A DNA stretch of 27,871 bases from Acanthamoeba lenticulata (Eukaryota > Discosea > Longamoebia > Acanthamoebidae). A program made the translations under genes and the position numbers. The stretch spans positions 1 through 27,871 of the forward strand of contig NAVB01000685.1 of NCBI GenBank assembly GCA_002179805.1, given 5' to 3'. The notes beneath the pieces are model-generated. The model worked only from the letters and a program-made list of their open reading frames with translations, did no database searches and had not been told where the DNA came from. Below are positions 19,106 through 27,871 of this stretch, one piece after another (position 1 is the first letter of the stretch; every line of letters begins with the position of its first letter).

Positions 19106-21873
19106 ATGGCGCGTTCGTGGACTCTTGCCTGCCTGGTGGCGCTGTTCTACCTGGTGGTCCTGTCCACCTCATCAGCCCATATTCACGGTCGCGACGCCGG
19201 AGGAGCAAGCACACGCATTCACCTCGATAAGGTATAAACGTTGAGCAACCAAGCCACCCCCAAACACAACCCAAACATCACCTTCCCCATGACCACGACC
19301 TCCTCCTTCTTCTTCGCCATCGGATAATCCCCACATGAAACATTTTCGCTCATTTAACGGGGACATTCTTCAGCAGTACATTATACATTTTCGCTCACTT
19401 AACGGGACATTCTTCAGATAGTGGTTGCTCGCGATGACGACGTGCGCATGTCGGCCTGGCCCGGCGAGCTCAAGCGGTCGGGCGAGTGGGTGTCGGTCTC
19501 GTGGAGCGGTGCCTCGGCCGGCTGGGGCGACTGGGTGGGCGTCTACTCGCCTGCCGACGCCGATGTCACCGTCACGGCCCCAATCAAGTACAAGTACGCC
19601 GACGAGGTATATTCCCCACCACTGGGAATGCACAACGCACATACCCGCCCATCATTCCTAACATTCCCATGTGCTTGACATTTAGTTCAAGGACGGGTAC
19701 GGCAAGCTGTGGTTCCGCCTGACCAACATGCGGGCCGACTACATCTTTCACTACTTCTCGGGCGGCATCAAGAAGCCCACCCTGATCGCCTCCTCCAATA
19801 GAGGTGCGCACTCTCTTGTGTATGTATGCAACGTTGTTTCCATACCACTCACAAACATGGTGCAATCAATGAACAGTGACGTTCGCAAACTACAACGAAC
19901 CGCTGCAGGGCCGCCTGATGCTGACCGGCGTGCCCCACGAGATGCGCGTCATGTGGACCACCTACAACACCACCTCGCCCCTGGTCAAGTTTGGAACCTC
20001 GCCCGGTATGTGAGGAATCAATCATCCTTTGAATTCCAGAACTTAAATGGCCACACACACAGGTCAGTACGTTAGTAGTGTGCGCGGGTCGACGACGACC
20101 TACACGAGGGACCAGATGTGCGGCGCGCCGGCCAATACCGAAGGCTGGCGTGATCCCGGCCTGTTCCACAGCGCCATCCTCTCCAACCTCTCGCCCGGTA
20201 CCTTGAGATGGTGATGGTGTTGAGGTGGTAGTCAATCAAGACAATGTTGGTGACGACGCCATTCATCTGTGATCACAGATACGAGGTACTACTATGTCTA
20301 TGGCGACCCTGCGTACGGATTTAGCGAAGAGGCCTCCTTCATGTCGGCCCCTCACCCCGGAGCGGCCAGCCGCACCCTCAACATCTTCGCCTACGGAGAC
20401 ATGGGCAAGACCACCCAGGTACTCCTTTACATTCCTGCAATCTACACATACCGTGTGTGTGGTGTGTGTATGTGTGGAATGTAGGAATGCTGAGGTGAAT
20501 GTAGGACGACTCGCTGGAGCACTGGAACAATGAGAAGGCCTCCATCAACACCACGCGCCTCATGATGAAAGACATGCAGGCCATCTCCATGGACCTTGCC
20601 ATCCACATTGGTGTGAAGCCTCATGATTTTGATCATGCATTTCGCTTAGAACTCATGGCTGAACTACAACATGTTACCCAACTCAGGTGACATCTCATAC
20701 GCGGTCGGCTACGGCGCGCAGTGGGACGAGTTCCACGACCAGGTGTCGGCCATCTCCACGCGTCTGCCATACATGACCTGCATCGGCAACCACGAGCGCG
20801 ACTTCCCCAACTCTGGCTCCCGCTTCAACGGAACCGACTCCGGCGGTAGTGCTCCGCGCGCTGCGTATCTTGCTGTGCAGCTGGACAGTGAAAGAAGTCT
20901 TCTAATTGTGCGACGATGGCAGGCGAGTGCGGCGTAGCGTATGAGGTGCGTTACCCGATGCCCACGCCGGCGAGGGATCAGCCGTGGTATAGCTTCGACT
21001 ACGGCTCAGTTCACTTCACCTTCATGTCCAGCGAACACAACTTCACCATCGGTGCGACTGCCAGCCAGCCGCACGCGCCCCCGTCCATTCTTCTCTGGCG
21101 CCAACGTTGGGAAGCCGCAGCAAACTCACCAGGCGGTGCCCATCCCAGGTGGAACGCAGTGGCAGTGGATCGAAGCCGATTTGCGGTCGGTGGATCGCAC
21201 CAAGACTCCCTGGATCATCTTCAGTGGCCATCGTCCCATGTACATCGACTCCAACTAGTACGCCCCATATTCCTTCAATCGAAGACAGTGTTGTGGCTGT
21301 CGTAGTAAGCGAACGTGGTTGTCAATGTGGCGGGCTTGCAGCGATAAGGGAGATTCGGCCGACCAACCGGTGGCGAGAGAGCTGAGGAGCAACCTGGAGG
21401 ACCTGCTGTTCAAGTACCGCGTCGACCTCGCCTTCTGGGGCCACCACCACTCCGTACGCGCCCTATCGCCTTCTTTTCCCTGCCGACAGCGCACAGAGTT
21501 GACTTCTCGTCGGAGAGCAGTACCAGCGCAGCTGCCCGGTGTTCAACGGCACTTGCATGCCTGAAGGCCAGGCCACCACGCACGTTGTCATCGGTACATA
21601 GCACAAGGCACACGGCACACGGCAGACGACACGCGACACACTGGCGGCACGCATGAGGTTGATGCTTTGCATTCTCTCCGTCGCTGCGCTCCAGGCATGG
21701 CCGGCTACAGGCTCTCGACGGACATTCCCCTCACCATGCCCTCGTGGGCTCGCGTGGTGGACGTGTCGGAGAACGGCTACACGCGCCTTTCGGTCACGCC
21801 CTCGCGACTGGAGATGACCTTCATCAGCGACGTCGACGCGCGCGCCAAGGACCACTTTGTCCTCACCAAGTAG
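19106..21873 (+). CDS. Secreted purple acid phosphatase (metallophosphoesterase)
   Basis: A dinuclear-metal acid phosphatase hydrolysing phosphomonoesters, probably secreted or lysosomal. The start MARSWTLACLVALFYLVVLS is a clear signal peptide. About a dozen exons splice in frame. An N-terminal region precedes the fibronectin-III-like domain (RLMLTGVPHEMRVMWTTYNT). The catalytic blocks occur in order: GDMG, GDISYA, GNHE, SGHRPMY, and FWGHHHSYQRSCPVFN. These supply the metal-binding Asp, Asp/Tyr, Asn/His and His ligands. The last block reads GHHHSYQR where plant enzymes usually have GHVHAYER. The GDISYA tyrosine that gives the purple Tyr-Fe(III) charge-transfer colour is present. Several N-x-S/T sites (NTT, NFT, NGT) fit glycosylation. 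Its first intron (19230-19417) contains a duplicated acceptor segment. The end is TAG at 21871-21873. Confidence 0.95.
19341..19417 (+). repeat. Tandem duplication of a 32-33 nt splice-acceptor segment in a phosphatase intron
   Basis: Copy 1 is 19341-19373 and copy 2 is 19386-19417. They differ by one T/C change and one G deletion, and both end in ATTCTTCAG. Copy 2 is the acceptor that keeps the reading frame (next codons IVVARDDDV). Using copy 1 adds 44 nt and a stop. Confidence 0.9.
20448..20480 (+). repeat. GT-rich microsatellite in a phosphatase intron
   Basis: An imperfect (GT)n run with G and A interruptions lies in the intron following the GDMG exon. Confidence 0.8.
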
Positions 21874-22279
21874 AAGTGGCCAGCCCGGTTCACCTCGCAA
21901 GTTCACATGTGGAGGTCGTTTAGGGGCTGAAGAAGAGCTCAGGCGTCATGAGGAAGACAAAAAGCAACCAATACAATTCAGCAAATAGTGCTCGTCGTAG
22001 GAGGGCTTGGTGCAGTGTTGTCGGTGTGTTGGCCCTGCCTCACCCTGCCGGGCGTACGGTATGGGTATGCAACATGCGTTGCACCAGCGCGGAACAGTGA
22101 GAAAGAACGAAACAACAGAAAAACAGGGCTTGTGCTTACCCAATAAGCGTGCGTTGCGCCCGTTCGCCCGAACAGAATGAAACAAAGAAAGAAACAGCAG
22201 CAAAAAAATAATAATAAAATAAAATAGAAGAAGGTTCGTGCTTTGTCCCAACTCCGTCCGTTTCAAACACCAAAGAAAG
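21874..22279 (+). other. Intergenic spacer between phosphatase and C9orf85-like genes
   Basis: These 406 nt hold the 3' flank of the phosphatase and the promoter of the next gene. An A-rich tract with AATAA units (about 22200-22230) is the only notable feature. Minus-strand open frames here have no recognisable domains. Confidence 0.5.
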
Positions 22280-23333
22280 ATGACAACAAGACGAGGCAAT
22301 CCCACAAAGGGTACGGAACGACTGTCGTACTGCAGATTGTCTTGTCTTGTTTGTTGGGCAAGAAATGACGAATTTGTACATTCAAGTTCAATTTAATCTA
22401 ATCGTTCAACCTCAAACTCAGGAGCTCCTTGCTATCAGAACAAGAAGGCATTCAGGCACAACAAGAACAGCAAAAAAACTCTTAATATCCTTGCGTGCGC
22501 ACCCTCCGGCGACAAGCGGCCGCTCTCATTTACCAGTTATTTCTCAACTTTCTAATCTCGTTTGCCGTGCAGATTGCCCAACGAGGGTCTCTGCCCACGA
22601 TGCCACGACATCATTGAATGGAAGAAGAAGTACCGAAAGTACAAGCCTCTCACCACCGCAAAGCGCTGGTACGTTGCTGCCTCTTCCTCCCGGCGTTGCC
22701 CGCGCCATCTCAACGCGTCGCTCCGTCGCTCGTCGTGTTCGACAGCACCAAGTGCCAGGAGAAGACGGTCAAGCGGGCCTACCACACCATATGCGACCCG
22801 TGCGCCCGTCAGATGCGCGTGTGCGCCAAATGCCAGCAGTCCAAGGAGGTCGTCAAGTACGTCCTTGTCATTGCCCCGCCACAACATAGAGGTTCATACT
22901 CGTGTGTAGAGTGGTGGTGCTCACATGGAGGCACGCCGGCGGGCGCGTACACAGTGAGCTGAAGGACCCGAGGCAGGACGAGAAGGAGGAGCTCCAGTTC
23001 AAGGAGGCGCTGGCCCTCCTGTCCGAGCGACAACGACGAGCCTACTTCCGCCGCAAGGAGCGAGGTACCGATTGGCCACCACGCGCCCCTGGCTGAAGCA
23101 AACGCACTCCATCAGTTACGATGACGCGAACGTGCATGCTAACGCACGACCCGCCTCTTGTCGAACAAACAGGCCAACCCGTGGACGACATCCTGGAAGC
23201 GGCCTCGAACGCCCTCAAGGAGAACCGCGACGGGTTCGACTTTGACCTGGGCAGCGATGACGACGACGACTTTGGTGACGAGGATGGCGATGATGACGAT
23301 GATGAGGAAGACGATGATGATGATGAGGTGTAA
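22280..23333 (+). CDS. C9orf85-family (DUF2039) cysteine-rich protein with acidic tail
   Basis: A conserved eukaryotic protein of unknown function. Exons starting at ATG 22280 (MTTRRGNPTKG, donor GTACGG) splice in frame to about 193 residues. The family core is clear: YQNKKAFRHNKNSKKT, then LPNEGLCPRCHDIIEWKKKY, RKYKPLTTAKRCTKC and HTICDPCARQMRVCAKC. Four CxxC pairs (about residues 42/45, 67/70, 83/86, 93/96) suggest two zinc sites. The part after residue 105 is a charged helix and then an almost unbroken Asp/Glu tail of about 25 residues, longer than in the human protein as I remember it. The basic N-terminus, zinc knuckles and acidic tail would suit a nuclear or ribosome-associated protein, but that is speculation. 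The stop is TAA 23331-23333. Confidence 0.9.
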
Positions 23334-23630
23334 AGGAGGAGCTTCTTCCCTCGTTGGCTTCCGTCTTGCGTTTTTGATAAGAAAAAAGCAAAAATTTTAA
23401 AAAACAAACGAAAAGAAACGACGCAAGACAATGCACGTTTCAACGCCGGTGGAGTCGAGAACTGATACCCGCAAGAGCGAGTGCGTTAGGTTAGTCGGTT
23501 GCTATCAACAAACTCTTGCTTCGGTCGAACCGACTTTTCCTGTCCTCGGTCTGCGCAAGTCAAAGCGCCACGCAAGGAACAAGTGCAAAAGAAAAAAAAG
23601 AGCGAGAAATTCAATCAGTTAGAATTCGCA

Positions 23631-24274
23631 ATGGTGCTGCTTACCAATCAACAGTTCCTCGATGAGCTCACAAAGCTCTTCCAGACAAACAAGACGAAGG
23701 GCAGCGTGTGGATAACTATGAAGCGACGTACGTCTAGCATTTAATCTTATTAATTCTATTGAATCTTATTAATTCTATTCAATGAGGTTGCACTGGAGTC
23801 ATATCTTACCATCGCATTCGTTTCACAATTCATATTTTATCTCTTTGTGCAGATGAAGACAAGCCACCGAAGGAGAAGTCTGCCAAGGGCGGCGCCAAGC
23901 CAAAGCCCGCCGAGCCCGCGTTCGACCCGTACGTGTATCGCCCACCTGCTGTCTGTCTCTCCCGGGCAGGCCTCACATTCTCCCCCAACTCGAACAGGGA
24001 GCCCAAATGTCTCGTGCGAGCAACCAACGGGAGCGACATCAAGATCAGCACCATCGTCAAGTACGGCTCCTCTCCTGTCTTTGTCAGCGGCCTTGTCAAC
24101 TTCTCTTGCTTACGCTCTGTGCACCATCAACCAACGTGGTGCAGGGCAAAGGACGTGGTGCGCTTTCAGCTGGCGTTTGCGACGCTGACCAAGACCAACA
24201 TGGATGGCTTGAAGAAGCGGGAACGAAAGGGCCGTCGCGGCAACCGCAAGAAGGTCCCCACCAAGCACGTGTAG
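23631..24274 (+). CDS. srp14: Signal recognition particle 14 kDa subunit
   Basis: SRP14 forms, with SRP9, the Alu-domain heterodimer that slows translation while SRP targets ribosomes to the ER. Four exons splice to 121 residues. The family start VLLTNQQFLDELTKLFQTNK is present, followed by GSVWITMKR. A lysine/proline-rich loop comes next, then CLVRATNGSDIKISTIVK. The RNA-facing end is VVRFQLAFATLTKTNMDGLK with a very basic tail (KKRERKGRRGNRKK). Length and domain order are normal for the family. The ATG at 23631 directly begins the conserved N-terminus. The gene converges with the two-RRM gene. Confidence 0.95.
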
Positions 24275-24756
24275 AGCGCGCACCAGCTTGGCGCTTCTCT
24301 TGCTCGTCTCCTTCAGCCAAAACAAGTAAAAGAAAACGCAAAAACGTGGGCAGCAGAAGACAAGGCGGGGTTGTTGGCTGGTTGTGCTTGCGCGGTGCTT
24401 TACAAACGGGGATCGATTGATGGACAGAGAGCGATAAGCATATGTGTACGTGTGTGTGTGTATGAGGAAGGGTGAAGTGGTTGGTCGCCTCAATCAGTGG
24501 AGAGAGCGAAAGAGTCTACTTCTCGCCTCCTCCGCCACCTGCGGCCCCTGCTGCCGCCCAAGAAAATCAGACATACAACAGCAGTCTTTCGCATGAGCAC
24601 CATCATCACCATGTCGTGTTGTGTGCGCATGATGTACGTCGGTGGGCGAGGGGCGACTCCAGATGGAGTATGATACATGGATATATGTATGTATGTATGT
24701 ATGTATGCATGTATGTACGCGTAATGTGTGGAAGTGACAAAAAAAGCTCTTGTTTG
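24275..24756 (+). other. Convergent intergenic region with simple repeats
   Basis: These 482 nt lie between the 3' ends of SRP14 and the two-RRM gene. They contain a (GT)n stretch near 24445-24461, CAT/CAC runs near 24595-24612, and an (ATGT)n repeat. Open frames here are repeat-driven and look non-coding. Confidence 0.5.
24681..24718 (+). repeat. (ATGT)n tetranucleotide microsatellite
   Basis: About nine ATGT units with two interruptions lie shortly downstream of the stop codon of the minus-strand RRM gene, probably in or beside its 3' UTR. Confidence 0.9.
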
Positions 24757-26040
24757 TCACGTACGGGCCAGACGGTCGCCGCCCTTGCGAGGCGAGGCCT
24801 TGGCGTAGGAGATGGTGAGACCCTTGGTGTCGTTCTTGTCCATCTTGTAGCCCTTGAGGTGGTGAAGCGCCACCGTGGCGTGGTAGTTGTTATCAAACTC
24901 GACCCAGCACAGGTTAAACACGCGCGACGGGTGCTGCTTGGACTCCTTGGGCTTGATGCGCACGCCCATGTACCCCGGCATCTGCCGGAAGATGTGCGCC
25001 ACCTCGCGCTCCGTCGCGTCCAGCGGCAGGCCCTCCACGTAGAGCGTCGACGCCGCGTCCAGCGGCAGCTGCGGCGAGTACTGCGGCTGCGGGACGTACG
25101 AGGCAAACTGTGTGTTGGGGGCGACGGGCGAGTAGAACTGCAGGCCCGTCATGTCGGCCCCGTGCATAGCTGCTTAACGGCACAAGCTTGGGTCAGAAGA
25201 AGAAGAAGAGGGACGAGAAGAGGACGACGACAAGGCAACATGACTACACCGGCGACGTACCGAGGCCAGTGGCGGGAAGCATGGAGGACACGCCCATGGG
25301 GACGAGCGGCAGGCCAGGGGTGTGGGGCAGGCCCATGCGGCCATTGACGTCGCCACCGCGCACGCTGCCGTGGTGGTAGCCGTCGTGGGTGCGGTACCCG
25401 CCACTGCCGCCGGCGGTGCCGCTGTAGTTCTTGCGGCCGCCCTGCTCGCCGCTGCCGTAGTAGTCGCGGTCTCGGTGCTTGTTGCGCGAGTGCTCGTGGG
25501 CAAAGTAGATCGCTGTTGAAAGAGAGAGGTGCAATTCGTTGCTTAGCAGTAGTGGCAAAAGTGAAAGATTAAGGTCAAAAGCCGTACTGATTCCTCGCTC
25601 ATCGTTAGGGGAGAACTTGAAGTTGTTGAATTGCTCGCGCGCTGCCGCGGCGGAGCTGTGGTCGGTGAACTCAACGAACCCTACCGTGCTGAGATTGAAA
25701 TTTGTGAGCTGCGATTTTCTTGGAGATGTTGAAAAGATGAGAATCGGAAGATGGACGAAATGCAGTACTTTTCGTTACGATCCCTGCGCAGGCGCGCAGA
25801 GATGTAGCCAGTCTCGGCAGAGAAGGTCGAGCGGAACTCGGCTTCCGTAACTTCAAGCGGAATGTCCGCGATGAAGAGAGCGGTACTGCCGGAGGCTGAT
25901 GAAGATGCACTGCTCGCGGGCGAAGAAGCAGGCACAGCAGGAGAGGCGCTGGCAGCTGGCGAGACGGAGGCGGCGGGAGCGGGCTGGGCGGCATTCGGGG
26001 TGATCCCCGGAAGAGTACCTACAAGAGATGCAGAATCCAT
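24757..26040 (-). CDS. Two-RRM RNA-binding protein (RBPMS / plant RRM-speckle type)
   Basis: A probable mRNA-binding regulator. Minus-strand exons from ATG 26040 splice in frame to about 370 residues. After an Ala/Ser/Pro-rich start (SASPAVPASSPASSASSSAS), RRM1 has RNP2 LFIADI and RNP1 TVGFVEF. A long flexible linker rich in Gly, Tyr, His and Arg follows (HSRNKHRDRDYYGSGEQGG). RRM2 has RNP2 LYVEGL and RNP1 FNLCWVEF, with REVAHIFRQMPGY just after RNP2. The VEGLP..T.REVAHIF pattern resembles RBPMS/couch-potato and plant RRM proteins of that group. The protein ends KASPRKGGDRLART, TGA at 24757-24759. RNA targets cannot be inferred. An intron splits RRM1 between its two RNP motifs. Confidence 0.88.
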
Positions 26041-26565
26041 GGTTTGGTTTGGAGATGACGTGGCGGGGTAGATGCTCAGATGGTGAAAGTAGGTTGATAA
26101 CTCCCTCTAAGCTGCGGGTAGACCCTGTCAGAACGATCGTTCGATGGATGGGGAGCGGATTGAAAGGGGGATCGAATCGAAGGGAAAAGGAAGGAAGGGA
26201 GGAGAAGGAGGCAAAAGTGGCAAGGGCGGCAGAGAGACGGCTGGAGATGGATGGATGAGATGGATGGGTGAAGCGAGCGTCCTCAAGATGGGGCAAAGTG
26301 GGAATGGTCAACGAAGTCTTGTGTTGCACGAAAACCAGCTTGCCCGCGTGCAGCACCAAGAAAAATCCTGGAAAAGAGCTGCAGCAGTCCAAGTCAAACA
26401 ACGTTGACCATCCATGGTCTTTCGACTTGTAGCCTCTATTGGACTTGATTTGACATGGAGGTCATATACTAGTACTTTAAAAAGAAAGCTTATTGTAGTT
26501 GTGTCCCTTCAACTTCGATCGAAAGTTTGAAAAACTGATCTTTTACTAACAATAAGAGCACAACT
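26041..26565 (-). promoter_or_regulatory. Upstream region of the two-RRM gene
   Basis: These 525 nt lie between two minus-strand genes and should hold the promoter and 5' UTR of the RRM gene and the 3' UTR of the Rab gene. GATG/GATGGAT repeats occur near 26240-26270. An A/T-rich block follows at 26460-26560. A minus-strand open frame of 182 codons (25853-26401) overlaps it but is low-complexity and reads through the RRM gene in another frame. Confidence 0.4.
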
Positions 26566-27814
26566 TCAGTAGAACCGATCGTACGAGGAGACCCCCTCCT
26601 TCCCATGTCGCGAGCGAGCTGCGGTCAAGGAGCTCGCGGAGCGTGGCGTGAGCGGTGCGTGAAGTCGCTGGATGGCGATGTCCGCCAGCATCTCAAAGGC
26701 CTCGTCCAGGTTGGTCCCCTCCTTTGCGCTGCGATCACAACGCATTCAGCTCAGCAGCACTGCACTGACACCTGCGGCGTGGTACTAGTCGGACGACGTA
26801 CCTGACGAGCAAATGGGGGATGTTGCCGTGCCGCAGGCACCAGTCCTTGGCCTCGTCCTCGCTCACCTCGGGCGGTCCTGCCAGCGCCGCGAGACTTGAG
26901 CCACGAGCCACCAACAACCACAAAGCAAAAGAGCGACCGCCGTACGGAGTGGCGGGTGGCCCGCGGCCGAGTTGCGGCACAGGTCGACCTTGTTGCCCAG
27001 CACGAGGAACGGGAATCGCTCCGGGTCGTCCGGGCACGCGTGCGTCAAAAACTGGTTTACGCGCATTCAGAGGGGGAAGGGTTTTGTGTCAGCCGTCGCG
27101 AGAACGAGAGGAGCCGCGCAGGGCCGGTGGTGTCCTGCTACCTCTTGCATCCACTGGTGGAGGCTCTTGAAGGACTGGTGTGTGTGTGTGTGTGTCAAGC
27201 ACGTGTTGTGCGCAGTGTGTTAGGTGCGTTTGTGGTGTCAAGCCAGGACGGGCCAAGGTATGTCCCACGGGACTCACGCGTGGGGCGCACCTCACGATTG
27301 TTCACGTCGTAGACCTGTGGGTGGAGGACCAAAGGACCATGAACGAGTCAGAAGTCTTGGGTTTTTGGGTTCAGCCCAGAGCCATAAGCGCATTGGTGGC
27401 GGTGAGACGTACGAGCACGCAGCAGTCGGAGCCGCGGTAAAAGGCCACGCCGAGGCTCTGGAATCGCTCCTGCCCGGCCGTGTCCTGTGGCGCCGGTGCG
27501 TTTTGGCGTGTCAGCTGACGCCGCTGCCCTGACTGCATGGCGTCTGGCGCACGGGCGCGAGCGCGTGTACCCAGATTTGGAGGGTCACGTAGCGCTCGTC
27601 GACTTCGATGTCCTTTGTCGCAAAGTCGGACCCGATGGTCGACTTGTACCGCTCCTTGAACTCGCCCTTGCAGTACCTGCTCTCTCCACCACCGCACACA
27701 CACACAGGGCCAAGGCCGCATTAAAGGGCTGGCCCACCTGGGCAAAGCGAGCGCGGGCCACGAGGCAGGGCGCGTTACGCACTGGGCCATCAGCGACGTC
27801 TTGCCCACCCTGCA
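26566..27814 (-). CDS. Rab7-like small GTPase, partial (5' exon beyond the window)
   Basis: A Rab GTPase of late endosome/lysosome or phagosome traffic by similarity. The first exon visible on the minus strand begins inside the P-loop ([10 protein letters not shown]) at about 27814; the initiator exon lies off the right edge. Spliced exons give [20 protein letters not shown] (switch I), then the Rab7 hallmark [56 protein letters not shown] and [16 protein letters not shown] follow. These strings match Rab7 better than other Rabs. The readable C-terminus continues [20 protein letters not shown] and ends SSYDRFY, with TGA at 26566-26568. No Cys-Cys or Cys-x-Cys prenylation motif is present. Several introns contain GT or CA microsatellites. 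Confidence 0.88.
27179..27196 (+). repeat. (GT)n microsatellite in a Rab intron
   Basis: Eight or nine TG units in a row. A (CA)n run lies in another intron of the same gene near 27695-27706. Confidence 0.9.
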
Positions 27815-27871
27815 GCACGAGCAACGAAGGGCACGCAACAAGCAGAGAGGGGTTGTGAGGATTAAAAAAAT

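Noticed and set aside
24681..24718. Regular repeat considered as a CRISPR-like or telomere-like array
   Set aside because: It is a simple tetranucleotide microsatellite without unique spacers or telomere motif.
24472..25347. 291-codon plus-strand open frame
   Set aside because: It runs through microsatellites and then antisense to the two-RRM gene, with no conserved motif.
25853..26401. 182-codon minus-strand open frame upstream of the two-RRM gene
   Set aside because: Low-complexity Ser/Pro/Phe composition and overlap with the RRM gene in another frame suggest 5' flank, not protein.
1..27871. tRNA, rRNA, transposon or viral insertion
   Set aside because: Reading the gaps showed no cloverleaf-like block, no reverse transcriptase, transposase or integrase motif, and no long terminal or inverted repeats. 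A tRNAscan or RepeatMasker run would be decisive.

Overview
This window looks like nuclear DNA of a free-living amoebozoan, most like Acanthamoeba (inference). Coding sequence is very GC-rich with G/C-ending third positions. Nearly every gene is cut by many short GT-AG introns of about 50-190 nt whose acceptors often read TTGCAG or TAG. Intergenic gaps are short (about 200-530 nt) and richer in A/T and simple repeats. Bacterial features such as operons, Shine-Dalgarno sites, IS elements and CRISPR arrays are absent, and no rRNA or tRNA gene was recognised. Gene models below were spliced by eye; exon edges were chosen to keep frame and conserved motifs.

Layout, left to right: (1) 63-480, minus, end of an unrecognised gene with an apparent frame break. 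(2) 640-1947, plus, GNAT-type acetyltransferase. (3) 2262-8308, plus, a 24-exon gene for a protein of about 1,339 residues that joins a ubiquitin-conjugating (E2) domain, an E2-associated helical region, ribonuclease-inhibitor-type leucine-rich repeats, an RRM and an RGG tail; exons at 8421-9026 may extend it. (4) 9242-9876, plus, SKP1. (5) 10106-11566, minus, an unrecognised proline-rich protein. (6) 12021-13322, minus, Ras-subfamily GTPase. (7) 13654-14856, plus, Costars-LIM protein. (8) 15088-17014, minus, IST1-like ESCRT-III regulator with a C-terminal MIM1-like helix. (9) 17348-18897, plus, SLC35B1-type nucleotide-sugar transporter. (10) 19106-21873, plus, secreted purple acid phosphatase. 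(11) 22280-23333, plus, C9orf85-family zinc-cysteine protein. (12) 23631-24274, plus, SRP14. (13) 24757-26040, minus, two-RRM RNA-binding protein. (14) 26566 to the right edge, minus, Rab7-like GTPase lacking its 5' exon(s).

Most of these are conserved eukaryotic housekeeping or signalling genes: ubiquitin (E2 fusion, SKP1), endolysosomal traffic (IST1, Rab7-like), the secretory pathway (SRP14, SLC35B1) and cytoskeleton/signalling (Ras, Costars-LIM). They are not an operon, and physical clustering should not be over-read. The strongest candidate for something new is the E2-LRR-RRM-RGG polypeptide, which would put ubiquitin transfer, a protein-recognition solenoid and RNA binding on one chain. 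Secondary points are the Costars-LIM fusion, a duplicated splice-acceptor segment in the phosphatase gene, and a Rab7-like protein whose readable C-terminus has no prenylation cysteine.
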